DNA from: Bacteroidota bacterium
GTDB taxonomy: Bacteria > Bacteroidota > Bacteroidia > Flavobacteriales > Flavobacteriaceae
Direction: 5' to 3'
Assembly: GCA_024278565.1 (NCBI GenBank)
Contig: JAJRSY010000151.1
Location: forward strand, 1-15,363
Length of the DNA: 15,363 nt
This document shows, piece after piece, positions 1 through 6,814 of the stretch. A program made the position numbers and the translations under genes. The stretch's first letter is position 1; every line of letters begins with the position of its first letter. The notes below the pieces were generated by a model, which did no database searches, was not told where the DNA came from, and saw only the letters and a list, made by a program, of their open reading frames with translations.

Positions 1-206
1 ATCTTGGTCATGTTTTTTGTGGCGAAAGTATGTTCAGTACAGCAGTCAATGCTTCAAAGGTTGCTTTTATCAACATGGCCCAAGAACTTGAAAACAAAAA
101 TTATCTTTTGATAGATTGCCAATTGTATACCAAGCACCTAGAAAGTTTGGGTGCTGAGGAGATGAGCAGAAAGAAATTTATCGAGATACTAAAGCAACGT
201 TCTTAA
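1..206 (+). CDS. aat: Leucyl/phenylalanyl-tRNA--protein transferase, C-terminal part (5' end outside window)
   Basis: This is the last 67 codons of a gene that begins before the window. The reading frame starts at base 3 and ends with TAA at 204-206. The peptide opens with LGHVFCGESMFS, followed by NASKVAFIN and then LLIDCQLYTKHLESLGAEEM. This is the highly conserved C-terminal half of Aat (GESMFS, NASK, LIDCQ, H-LxSLGA). The family enzyme transfers Leu or Phe from aminoacyl-tRNA onto proteins with N-terminal Arg or Lys, marking them for ClpS/ClpAP-type degradation in the cytoplasm. The C-terminus looks complete. Nothing downstream on the same strand is close enough to form an operon. Confidence 0.93.
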   Translation, partial: LGHVFCGESMFSTAVNASKVAFINMAQELENKNYLLIDCQLYTKHLESLGAEEMSRKKFIEILKQRS

Positions 207-259
207 TTAATCCAGAGGACATAGTTTAGGATTTTAAATTTAGTACTACTGCGAACTAG

Positions 260-276
260 CCTGCCGGGCGGGCAGG
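260..276. repeat. CCTGCC-type palindrome, copy 1
   Basis: CCTGCCGGGCGGGCAGG forms a short stem (CCTGCC/GGGCAGG) about 55 bp after the aat stop. It belongs to the same family as the palindromes at 532-555, 871-892 and 6759-6781. A weak terminator role for aat is possible, but there is no clean T-run. Confidence 0.7.
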
Positions 277-531
277 TTTAGTGGAAGATTTATATCAGTT
301 CAAAATGAATGAATGTATGAATGCTTTAATACGTGAATAAAATAGTCTTACGTATCTGTATATCAGTCTATTGCTTATTTATATTTTATGACTATCGGAT
401 TGATTGCACAAAATAATATTTTGTAACTAGCTGCATAAAAGTGATTTGCGATGTAGTGCCTTTTGCAAGACAATTTTCAGGGTTAGTTTTGTCACATTTT
501 TAACGGATTATAATTTAATCTCTTAGGGTTT

Positions 532-584
532 AACCAGCCTGCCGGCTGGCAGGTTCCTCGAGGCTTGCCTCGCATTAAGAGGAA
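532..584. repeat. CCTGCC-type palindrome, copy 2, plus adjoining CGAGGC hairpin
   Basis: Positions 532-555 are a near-perfect palindrome (AACCaGCCTGCCGGC centre, returning to GGCAGGTT). It abuts a second hairpin, CGAGGC-TT-GCCTCG at 559-572. That hairpin is nested inside a TTCCTC (554-559) / GAGGAA (579-584) pair. The compound structure looks like two small repetitive palindromes inserted side by side. Confidence 0.65.
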
Positions 585-631
585 AGTTTGAAAACCTTAG
601 GTTTTCATTGAAAAAATTTTCTTCCACTAAA

Positions 632-656
632 TACCCCGTCTGCTTGCAGCGGGGTA
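632..656. repeat. TACCCCG palindrome
   Basis: The outer arms TACCCCG and CGGGGTA enclose a smaller inverted pair (CTGC/GCAG), giving a 25-nt hairpin. It is a different sequence class from the CCTGCC palindromes nearby. Confidence 0.65.
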
Positions 657-870
657 GTTCATTTTCGTTTTTGGTAAAACATAATCATCACGTTATCAAT
701 TATATAGTCCAAGTGAATTATATGTAACGAATCCGATAGTCATATTATATTATTCAAACATTCACCCATTATATCATTCACCCATTGTTTTTTAAGATGT
801 TCAAAACTAAAAATATGATCTTACCCACACAAATAGTAGTAGAACCTTAAATTTATTCAACTTGCTGAAA

Positions 871-892
871 ACCTGCCTGCCTGCAGGCAGGT
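871..892. repeat. CCTGCC-type palindrome, copy 3
   Basis: CCTGCCTGCAGGCAGG at 876-891 is a perfect 16-nt palindrome, and one extra CCTG unit precedes it. It lies about 45 bp beyond the stop codon of the minus-strand gene ending at 937. It could therefore lie in that transcript's 3' end. Confidence 0.7.
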
Positions 893-936
893 CAATACGT
901 CTAAGGTCTAGTGTCTATTAGTCTATTTTCGCCATA

Positions 937-1518
937 TTAATATAATATCCGATCGAAATTTGCAGGTAAGATGTTACGAATGCTTTTTAGGTTGCCTTCA
1001 GCGTCAAACAAGACCTCTTTTTCGTGCCTCCTCCCATTTTTTTTACCCACAACCAACACCCTATAAATAGTTGAAGGCAACATCATATTCTGAAAAGCAT
1101 CTTTTAATAGCTGATCTTCTTTGTTTTTAATCGATATGTGGTACTGTTGAAAAATGCGCCTTATTTTGAACTTGTCAAAAGTGCTGACCATATAAGATTC
1201 GATTTGGGAATAGGCGTCTGAAGGAAGATCGATTTCATTGATCCTAAAACCGATACATTGTAGGTTGTTGTTTTGGTCAAAATCAATATGATAGTTCAAT
1301 CGATCTTTTTTAAATTTTATCGTGTAATTGGTTTGGGCGGTATCGACTTCTTTGTAGTAACGCACCCTTTTTGTATGTTCAATGTTTTCAAAAAAGAAGC
1401 TTTTACACGTGTCGGGAAACTGTGATTTCTTGATACGGTATTGCCGTTCTTGCTTGTCTTGAGAGAAAGAAAGAAACCCAATTGAAAATAAGAGCATAAA
1501 AACGCTAAACTTCTTCAT
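937..1518 (-). CDS. Secreted hypothetical protein
   Basis: This encodes 193 residues of unknown function. I chose the start at 1518 because MKKFSVFMLLFSIGFLSFS is a clean signal peptide (basic N-terminus, hydrophobic core, likely cleavage after SFS before QDK). The longer ORF start at 1539 would put MKSIVLD in front of it. The mature part is rich in Lys, Asp and aromatic residues. It contains two strand-like segments (NYTIKFKKDRLNYHIDFD near residues 65-82; KKEVLFDAEGNLKSI-type near 165-180) that resemble the beta-lactamase-inhibitor-like/PepSY-like fold of small periplasmic Bacteroidota proteins. That similarity is only suggestive. The start overlaps the tag stop by 14 nt, so the two are probably co-transcribed and translationally coupled, although no functional link is obvious. 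Confidence 0.8.
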   Translation of the reverse strand: MKKFSVFMLLFSIGFLSFSQDKQERQYRIKKSQFPDTCKSFFFENIEHTKRVRYYKEVDTAQTNYTIKFKKDRLNYHIDFDQNNNLQCIGFRINEIDLPSDAYSQIESYMVSTFDKFKIRRIFQQYHISIKNKEDQLLKDAFQNMMLPSTIYRVLVVGKKNGRRHEKEVLFDAEGNLKSIRNILPANFDRILY

Positions 1519-2068
1519 ATCTAAAACAATTGATTTCATGGTCGTTGACCATGCCAGTTGCCTGCATATGTGCGTAAACTACCGTGCTTCCCACAAATTT
1601 AAAACCTCTTTTTTTCAGGTCTTTGCTGATTTTATCTGAAAGCCCGGTGTTCGCAGGGGCAGATTTGTAGTCTTTGAAATGGTTTTTGATGGGTTTCCCA
1701 TCCACAAAGCCCCAAATATAATCGCTGAAACTGCCAAACTCTTCTTGTATATTAATAAAAGCTTGGGCGTTGGTAACCGTAGCGTTTACCTTTAGTTTGT
1801 TTCTGATGATGCCCACATCTTGTAAAAGGGCATCTTTTTTATGCTGATCGTAAGTTGCGATTTTTGTGTAATTGAAATTGTCAAGTGCCTTTCTGAAATT
1901 CTCTCGTTTTTTGAGAACGGTAATCCAACTTAGGCCAGCTTGAAAGGTTTCCAGTATCAAAAATTCGAAAAGAGTAGCATCATCCTTTACGGGTACACCC
2001 CATTCTAAATCATGATAGGCTTCGTACAGCTCATCACCAAGACACCAACCACATTTATGTTTTTTCAT
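1505..2068 (-). CDS. tag: DNA-3-methyladenine glycosylase I
   Basis: This is a 187-residue base-excision repair enzyme that removes 3-methyladenine from alkylated DNA. The family landmarks are all present with correct spacing. The zinc ligands are Cys6, His19, His177 and Cys181 (NDHEINC at the C-terminus). The N-terminal YHDLEWGVP block is present, and Glu40 is the counterpart of the catalytic-pocket Glu38 of the E. coli enzyme. QAGLSWITVLKKRENFR and VYAHMQATGMVNDH match the family closely. The length is normal for Tag (about 185-195). The gene is divergent from the thioredoxin-like gene at 2274, and its stop overlaps the start of the secreted hypothetical gene downstream. Confidence 0.96.
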   Translation of the reverse strand: MKKHKCGWCLGDELYEAYHDLEWGVPVKDDATLFEFLILETFQAGLSWITVLKKRENFRKALDNFNYTKIATYDQHKKDALLQDVGIIRNKLKVNATVTNAQAFINIQEEFGSFSDYIWGFVDGKPIKNHFKDYKSAPANTGLSDKISKDLKKRGFKFVGSTVVYAHMQATGMVNDHEINCFRYEEV

Positions 2069-2192
2069 CTCATTCTTGTTGTTAAATTAGAGCTACTAAG
2101 TGACAGCACTTACAGTATCGACGGTCGAAGTAATTTTACTCTTATCGGCCGCAATAAAGATATGTAAGTTTTCATAATGAAGGTCAACTAAT

Positions 2193-2210
2193 GTTACCTA
2201 AGTTACCTAA
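2193..2210. repeat. Tandem 9-bp repeat GTTACCTAA x2
   Basis: GTTACCTAA occurs twice head to tail, 19 nt upstream of the TAACTTTG box of the downstream gene and inside the divergent intergenic space. The position would suit an activator or repressor site, but a two-copy repeat can arise by slippage. Confidence 0.45.
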
Positions 2211-2228
2211 GAAAATGTTTTATTTAAA

Positions 2229-2236
2229 TAACTTTG
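2229..2236 (+). promoter_or_regulatory. Bacteroidota -7 promoter box for the thioredoxin-like gene
   Basis: TAACTTTG matches the TAnnTTTG consensus exactly. The predicted transcript start would be about 2240. That leaves about 34 nt to the ATG chosen at 2274, and about 10 nt to the upstream ATG at 2250. No good TTTG -33 element is visible. Confidence 0.5.
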
Positions 2237-2273
2237 TGTTCATTATATTATGAATATAAGCCTAAGAACACTT

Positions 2274-2885
2274 ATGGACAAAACTACAAAACAACTTGTG
2301 CAGGAAAGTCTATCAAATGCGATGACTTATGCTGACTACAGAACATTGGTCGCTCAATTGGCCAAAGAAGGAAAATCATCAGGACCGGAACAAACGGAAG
2401 ATGTAATCAACTTTACCCAACTGAACCACAAACGTATGAAACGGTGGGACAAAACCTTGAAATTCAGTAGCGGGTCAGTCGATACGATTAGTGCATTTGA
2501 TAAATCGGTGATCTGGCTGGTTCTTACCGAGAGCTGGTGTGGTGATGCTGCTATTGCCTTGCCGGTGATGAACAAAATAGCAGAATTAAACCCTAATATA
2601 AGGTTTCGAGTACTGCTTCGTGATGGTAATTCGGAGTTAATGGATCGTTTTTTGACCAAGGGCACCAAATCTATTCCAAAACTAATAGTTGTTGACCAAG
2701 GCACAAAAAGTGTAGTTGCAGAATGGGGTTCACGATCTAAGAATGCAACCGATTTGGTTGAGGCCTATAAAAAAGAACATGGCGGGTTGACACCTGGGTT
2801 CAAACAAGATCTTCAAATGTGGTATAACAAGGATAGGGGGCAAAGTATTTTGGAAGATCTTTTAACGGGGCTTTTGTTGAAATAG
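2274..2885 (+). CDS. Thioredoxin-fold family protein with single active-site cysteine
   Basis: This cytoplasmic protein of about 203 residues has no signal peptide. The C-terminal two-thirds is a thioredoxin fold: WLVLTESWCGDAA at the active site, VMNKIAELNPNIRFRVLLRD as the helix and strand, and the cis-Pro loop KSIPKLIVVD. The second cysteine of CxxC is absent (C-G-D-A), so classical disulfide exchange is unlikely. Similar WCGDA proteins are common in Bacteroidota, and their function is not established. The N-terminal part (MTYADYRTLVAQL...GPEQTE...NHKRMKRWDK) is typical of this subgroup. I prefer ATG 2274 over the in-frame ATG 2250 because homologues I know start close before the MTYxxYR block. 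The 3' end overlaps the convergent TonB-like gene by 24 nt. Confidence 0.85.
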   Translation: MDKTTKQLVQESLSNAMTYADYRTLVAQLAKEGKSSGPEQTEDVINFTQLNHKRMKRWDKTLKFSSGSVDTISAFDKSVIWLVLTESWCGDAAIALPVMNKIAELNPNIRFRVLLRDGNSELMDRFLTKGTKSIPKLIVVDQGTKSVVAEWGSRSKNATDLVEAYKKEHGGLTPGFKQDLQMWYNKDRGQSILEDLLTGLLLK

Positions 2886-3596
2886 ATAAGTGATCGTTCC
2901 TTTTTGGGAAGTATTATCTGAAGAATTGAATTTGGCTTTTAAGGCATAGGTTATTGCGTTGTCGACCAAACAGCCATTTGAAGTGCCCGAGCTTTTTGAG
3001 TTGAAAGTAGCTCCAATGACATTGCCGAGTGCATCGACTGTAATGTTCACAACTACTTTTCCGCCCTCGATACAGGTATAAATGGGTGGTGGCAGCCTAT
3101 AATTATTTCGATTTACCAAGGAGTAGGAAACCGATGTTTTTCGTGCTGCCAAATTATTTGTGAATTCTTTTTTCTGAGCTTCTTTTTCGCCCAGCTTTTG
3201 TTTGGTTTCTTCGCGGTGCTTGGTCAATTCTTTTACACGTGCCGCGTAGGCTGAATCAGACATAAGTTCATTGAGGTCATCACTATCGCTTGAGGCAGCT
3301 TTTTCGGCCATGAGCTCTTCTAGGGTCTTTAATGGTTCAGGATTACCATAACTAGGTTTTGCGGTTTCGTTATAAGCCATATGGCTTTTTATGGGGTTTG
3401 ATTTCGCCATTTTCTCTAACTCCTCTTTCTTATCCAACAACTCTTCGATGTCTTCTTCTGCCAACATCATTTCAACAATATACTCGTCTTCTTTGTTTCC
3501 GTTCTGCCCTAAATGTATGTTGTATAGGCATAACACCATGATAGACATGGAAAAAATGGTGATCAAAAACGATAATTGTTTACGATTCAGACTCAT
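2862..3596 (-). CDS. TonB-like energy transducer / TonB C-terminal domain protein
   Basis: This encodes 244 residues. A short cytoplasmic N-terminus (MSLNRKQ) precedes one membrane segment at about residues 9-26, giving a TonB-like inner-membrane anchor. Residues 35-150 are a charged, Glu/Lys-rich, coiled-coil-prone periplasmic linker containing GNPEPLKTLEEL and two EE-rich blocks. The C-terminus (about 170-244) resembles the TonB_C beta-alpha-beta fold: PPPIYTCIEGGKVVVNITVDALGNVIGA, a CLVDNAITYALKAKFN helix, then GTITYLFQ. TonB proteins couple proton motive force to outer-membrane receptors. The linker here lacks the usual long Pro-rich stretch, so it may be a TonB-domain protein with another envelope role. 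It lies 71 nt after truB on the same strand. Confidence 0.8.
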   Translation of the reverse strand: MSLNRKQLSFLITIFSMSIMVLCLYNIHLGQNGNKEDEYIVEMMLAEEDIEELLDKKEELEKMAKSNPIKSHMAYNETAKPSYGNPEPLKTLEELMAEKAASSDSDDLNELMSDSAYAARVKELTKHREETKQKLGEKEAQKKEFTNNLAARKTSVSYSLVNRNNYRLPPPIYTCIEGGKVVVNITVDALGNVIGATFNSKSSGTSNGCLVDNAITYALKAKFNSSDNTSQKGTITYLFQQKPR

Positions 3597-3667
3597 AATG
3601 CTATAACCCTAATTTCATAAATATATTTGAATAATTCGTTGAACGGAAAGTTAAAAGCATGAAATTT

Positions 3668-4375
3668 TCAAGGCTTTTCTGTATTTTCAAACAAACTTTC
3701 TGCATAAACAACTGGGTCAATAGCCTTATTTACGGTATAACTACCTATTTTGGTTCTTCTCAATTTGGTCAAATGCCCGCCAGAGTTTAGTTCTTTTCCG
3801 AAATCGTGGGCCAATGAACGTATATAGGTGCCCTTGCTGCAAACGACTCGAAACCTTACGTTGGGTAGCTCTATGGCGGTTATTTCGAACTCATTAATGG
3901 TAATGGTCCTTTTTTTGATTTCAATTTCTTTTCCTTCACGTGCGTATTCGTACAATCGCTTACCGTTTTTTTTTAATGCTGAAAAAATCGGAGGTAGTTG
4001 TTCAATCTCACCAATGAATACTTTTGTGGTCTCATAAACCAGAGCTTTGGTAATATGATCAATAGGGTAGGTCTTGTCAATTTCTGTTTCAAGATCATAA
4101 GACGGGGTGGTTGCCCCAAGTGTTATTGTGCCCGTGTATTCTTTTACCTGCCCTTGTAGCTCGTTGATGGTTTTGGTAAACTTGCCCGTACATATTAAAA
4201 GGAGTCCGGTTGCCAAGGGGTCGAGTGTGCCGGCATGACCGATCTTTATCTTTTTAAGTGCGAACTTTTTGCGAATGGCCCACTTGAGTTTGTTCACCGC
4301 CTGAAAAGATGACCAACCCGAGGGTTTGTCGATTAAAAGTAATTGGCCGTTAAAAAAATCTTCTTTGGTTTTCAT
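3668..4375 (-). CDS. truB: tRNA pseudouridine(55) synthase
   Basis: This is a 235-residue enzyme that isomerises U55 in the T-psi-C arm of tRNAs. The N-terminus has LLIDKPSGWSSFQAVNKLK, followed by the motif KIGHAGTLDPLATGLLL with the catalytic aspartate at Asp52. Further conserved blocks are LQGQVKEYTGTITLGATTPSYDLE, QLPPIFSALKKNGKRLYEYAREG and VVCSKGTYIRSLAHDFG. It is short compared with E. coli TruB (about 314) and lacks a C-terminal PUA domain, which is normal in Bacteroidota. It is the fourth gene in the ftsX-DUF3098-uppP-truB order and starts 66 nt after uppP ends. Confidence 0.97.
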   Translation of the reverse strand: MKTKEDFFNGQLLLIDKPSGWSSFQAVNKLKWAIRKKFALKKIKIGHAGTLDPLATGLLLICTGKFTKTINELQGQVKEYTGTITLGATTPSYDLETEIDKTYPIDHITKALVYETTKVFIGEIEQLPPIFSALKKNGKRLYEYAREGKEIEIKKRTITINEFEITAIELPNVRFRVVCSKGTYIRSLAHDFGKELNSGGHLTKLRRTKIGSYTVNKAIDPVVYAESLFENTEKP

Positions 4376-4441
4376 CTGGTACGTTACAAAATCATAAAGA
4401 ATTTGAAAACTATAAAATTCATTCCGTTACCCTTTTGGGCA

Positions 4442-5242
4442 CTAATAGGCTTCCCATAAACCAAACCCTATTGCTATCAACCCAACAACTAGGCAGTAGA
4501 TGGCAAAGTACGAAAGCTTACTTTTTTTGACAAGTTGGATCATCCATGTGCATGCAAACAAACCGGTAATAAAAGCCGCTATAAACCCAGCTGCCATGGC
4601 CAGGTTACTTTCTCCATTGAAATTTAGATCGCCACTGAGCAGGTCTTTTCCGATTTTACCAAAAATAAGGGGTACGACCATCAAAAATGAAAACCGCGCC
4701 GCTTTGGTCTTATCGACCCCCAGTAGTACCGAGGCGGAAATGGTGGCCCCACTTCGCGAAATACCTGGTAACATGGCAATCGCCTGTGAAACACCTACAA
4801 TGAATGCGTTCTTGAAACTTACTTTTTTGTCGGTGTCCTTTGCCTTGTCAGCTAGATAGAGCAGTACGGCCGTTATCAATAACATAAAACCTACGAATCT
4901 GATGTTACCCCCGAAAAATGCTTCTAATTGTTCTTCGAAAAAAAGGCCTACAAAGACAGCTGGCAACATTGATACGATTATTTTTAAAGAAAATCGGGTC
5001 TCTTCGTTCCATTTAAAACTAAAAAGCCCTTGAAGAATTTCCCAAACATCCTTTCGAAATACCACAATGGTACTCAGGGCAGTGGCAAAATGGAGCACTA
5101 CGGTAAACAATAGGCTTTCTTCAGGAACCGATCTGTCTCCCAAAATGGTCTTGCCAAGTTCTAAATGACCGCTGGAGGATACCGGTAGAAATTCGGTCAG
5201 CCCTTGAATGATTCCGAGGATGATGGCATCTAAAATATCCAA
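4442..5242 (-). CDS. uppP: Undecaprenyl-diphosphatase (bacitracin-resistance type), TTG start
   Basis: This 266-residue polytopic membrane enzyme dephosphorylates undecaprenyl pyrophosphate, recycling the lipid carrier of peptidoglycan and other surface polymers. The signature QGLTEFLPVSSSGH covers residues 13-26 (Glu17, His26). The second catalytic motif LPGISRSGAT covers 158-167 (Arg163). Seven or eight hydrophobic helices are apparent. The start is TTG at 5242, directly after the TAA of the DUF3098 gene (TAATTG). It is the only start that gives the conserved MDILDAIILGIIQG N-terminus, because the next in-frame ATG lies deep inside the protein. Translation is probably coupled to the upstream gene. 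This product is also known as BacA. Confidence 0.96.
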   Translation of the reverse strand: MDILDAIILGIIQGLTEFLPVSSSGHLELGKTILGDRSVPEESLLFTVVLHFATALSTIVVFRKDVWEILQGLFSFKWNEETRFSLKIIVSMLPAVFVGLFFEEQLEAFFGGNIRFVGFMLLITAVLLYLADKAKDTDKKVSFKNAFIVGVSQAIAMLPGISRSGATISASVLLGVDKTKAARFSFLMVVPLIFGKIGKDLLSGDLNFNGESNLAMAAGFIAAFITGLFACTWMIQLVKKSKLSYFAIYCLVVGLIAIGFGLWEAY

Positions 5243-5512
5243 TTAGGCCTTTCTCTTATGGGGGTTCAACAAAATCGCATATACTTCAATGCCGAGACCT
5301 ATTAGTATCAAGGTGGGTGCCAAACGAATGCGCCTGAAATTGTAGATATCATCATTGAAAACATTGGGGTCGTCGCTGCCACCACCGCTCATCAAGATAA
5401 ACCCTATGGTAATAAATGCCAGACCAATGAACATGAACAAATAGTTCTTTTCCTGAAAGATGAATTCTTGTTTGGGCTGTTGATTATCCCTGTGTTGCTG
5501 CTTTTTGTCCAT
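5243..5512 (-). CDS. DUF3098 family small membrane protein
   Basis: This is an 89-residue protein of unknown function with a hydrophilic N-terminus (about residues 1-22, Gln/Lys-rich). It has two transmembrane segments (about 24-42, YLFMFIGLAFITIGFILMSG; and about 66-82, LAPTLILIGLGIEVYAILL). They are separated by the conserved loop GGGSDDPNVFNDDIYNFRRIRLAP, which matches the DUF3098 pattern. In Flavobacteriia it typically sits between ftsX and uppP, as here, which suggests a link to cell division or wall synthesis without proving it. Its stop codon directly precedes the TTG start of uppP. A TAAATTTG box lies only four bases before its ATG. Confidence 0.9.
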   Translation of the reverse strand: MDKKQQHRDNQQPKQEFIFQEKNYLFMFIGLAFITIGFILMSGGGSDDPNVFNDDIYNFRRIRLAPTLILIGLGIEVYAILLNPHKRKA

Positions 5513-5516
5513 AGTA

Positions 5517-5524
5517 CAAATTTA
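5517..5524 (-). promoter_or_regulatory. Possible -7 box immediately before the DUF3098 gene
   Basis: On the minus strand TAAATTTG fits TAnnTTTG and ends four bases before the ATG at 5512. If it is used, the transcript would be almost leaderless. The -33 region is poor (only a TTG about 23 bp upstream), and such boxes arise easily in AT-rich DNA, so this is weak. Confidence 0.3.
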
Positions 5525-5645
5525 ATGAAGATGTTTTGACTTTACATCAATTATTTTAGAACAGTTGTTGCCTGTTGGTTACAATCAAGTCTTTTGTCTT
5601 GAATCTAACAGCATAGCGGTCTATTCTCTTTTACGGAGCACGAAA

Positions 5646-6524
5646 TCAATAATACAGTTCATCGGTCTGTAGGTTTAAAAACCGTTGTGTGGCAAAATAG
5701 GTGCTTATTAGCGAAATTAGTATGCCCAAAACAAAAATACCGACAAAAAGTATGATTAATAGGGTTGGGTCATCAAAAAGCCCTAGGTCGGCAAAATTCT
5801 CGTTAACATAATATAGTACGCCACCCAAAGCAAATAGTGCGATGACCGCGCCCAACATGCCCAGTTTGATATTTGTTAAAATAAAAGGTCTTCTGATAAA
5901 GGTTTTTGTTGCCCCCACCATTTGCATGGTCTTGATGATAAAGCGTTTTGAATAGATCGATAAGCGGATCGAACTGTTGATGAGCAATACGGCAATAAAG
6001 GTAAAAATGGCACTGGCCACAAGGATCCAAAAGCTTATTTTTTTTACATTATCGTTCAATAGCCCCACTAAGGGTTTGTCATAACTCACCTCGTCAACAT
6101 AACTTTTGGCAGAAATCTCTTCAGCGATTTCAGCAAGTTGGTCGGGCGACACAAAATCGGCGTTTAAATTTACATCTATAGAATTTTTAAGGGGATTGTA
6201 GCCCAAAAAATCAATGAAATTCTCACCTATTTCTTCACTATGCGTTTTTGCGGCCTCTTCTTTAGAAACATAAGTGGCCGTTTTGGTGTACTCGGCCATG
6301 GCCAAACTTTTTTGCAATTGACCTATCTCTACCTCTTTGGCACTATCTTTTAAAAACACCGATATGGTAATCTGCTCTTTGAAATGATTGGCCATTTTAT
6401 TGGTGTTCAATACCAAAAGCCCCAAAACACCTACTAAGAAGAGTACCAACGCAATGCTCAAGACTACTGAGAAATACGATGATATCAGTTTGCGTTTTTG
6501 GTACTGTTCAAAAGATCTGCCCAT
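5646..6524 (-). CDS. ftsX: Cell division protein FtsX / ABC-transporter permease
   Basis: This 292-residue protein has the FtsX topology: a cytoplasmic N-terminus, TM1 at about residues 17-40, a large extracytoplasmic domain (about 44-165) and three C-terminal TM helices (about 166-190, 215-240, 256-282). The extracytoplasmic domain has the expected EQITISVFLKD, YVSKEEA and NPLKNSIDV blocks. The loop RFIIKTMQMVGATKTFIRRPF is the conserved cytoplasmic coupling segment that contacts FtsE. With FtsE it forms the divisome complex that activates peptidoglycan hydrolases at midcell. ftsE is not in this window. The gene heads the minus-strand cluster. The 133-nt gap before DUF3098 holds nothing I recognise. 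Confidence 0.94.
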   Translation of the reverse strand: MGRSFEQYQKRKLISSYFSVVLSIALVLFLVGVLGLLVLNTNKMANHFKEQITISVFLKDSAKEVEIGQLQKSLAMAEYTKTATYVSKEEAAKTHSEEIGENFIDFLGYNPLKNSIDVNLNADFVSPDQLAEIAEEISAKSYVDEVSYDKPLVGLLNDNVKKISFWILVASAIFTFIAVLLINSSIRLSIYSKRFIIKTMQMVGATKTFIRRPFILTNIKLGMLGAVIALFALGGVLYYVNENFADLGLFDDPTLLIILFVGIFVLGILISLISTYFATQRFLNLQTDELYY

Positions 6525-6629
6525 AGTAGTGAATGAAGTTGTAAAAATAGGAAAGTAAATCGAATAAACTTATTTTTGCCCGAACAGACCCTATCGATCA
6601 GGTTTGTGCCATTTTTAGTTTAATGTGAG

Positions 6630-6814
6630 TATACTCCTTCCATTTTAAAATTCGGGAGAATACGGGTAGTCTGTTTTTTCGGCGAGCAAGGCAAAATTTA
6701 TTGGTATAGCCATAGCTACGGCGATAAATTTTAACGCCGATCGGCGGAAAAAGAGCAAGCCTGCCTGCCGGCGAGGCAGGCGGAAATTTCGGGTTTTAAA
6801 ATGGAAGGAGTATA
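6630..6814. mobile_element. 185-bp MITE-like element with perfect 21-bp terminal inverted repeats
   Basis: The ends 6630-6650 and 6794-6814 are exact reverse complements over 21 bp (TATACTCC... and ...GGAGTATA). Inside is a second imperfect inverted pair: TTTTTTCGGCGA at 6674 onward against TCGGCGGAAAAA ending at 6752, with AAAATTTAT (6693-6701) against ATAAATTTT (6724-6732). A CCTGCC-type palindrome sits at 6759-6781. Short length, perfect terminal repeats and lack of coding content are MITE hallmarks. A TA duplication could be hidden in the TATA ends. The last base of the right repeat is the A of the downstream ATG. Confidence 0.7.
6759..6781. repeat. CCTGCC-type palindrome, copy 4, inside the MITE-like element
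   Basis: GCCTGCCTGCC and GGCAGGC arms flank a short GGCGA centre. The motif is the same as at 260, 532 and 871, so this repeat family occurs both alone and nested within a larger element. Confidence 0.65.

Larger units (their letters stand above)
207..936. other. 730-bp gene-free region rich in palindromes
   Basis: I find no credible ORF on either strand between the end of aat and the convergent gene ending at 937. The space is AT-rich and carries several GC-rich palindromes (260-276, 532-555, 559-572, 632-656, 871-892, listed separately). It also has two longer-range inverted pairs: TTTAGTGGAAGA at 277-288 against 620-631, and TATGACTATCGGATT at 387-401 against 730-744. The stretch 305-340 and the stretch 755-790 both contain short GAATG or CATTC runs. 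No tRNA or other structured RNA family was recognised. Confidence 0.7.

Noticed and set aside
305..340. 11-codon ORF starting ATGAATGAATG after aat
   Set aside because: It is too short, low-complexity (repeated GAATG), and has no promoter or conservation evidence.
2354..2704. 116-codon minus-strand ORF inside the thioredoxin-like gene
   Set aside because: It is a shadow frame. The plus strand encodes a clear thioredoxin fold across the same bases.
4500..4859. 119-codon plus-strand ORF opposite uppP
   Set aside because: It is antisense to conserved UppP motifs, with no family resemblance of its own.
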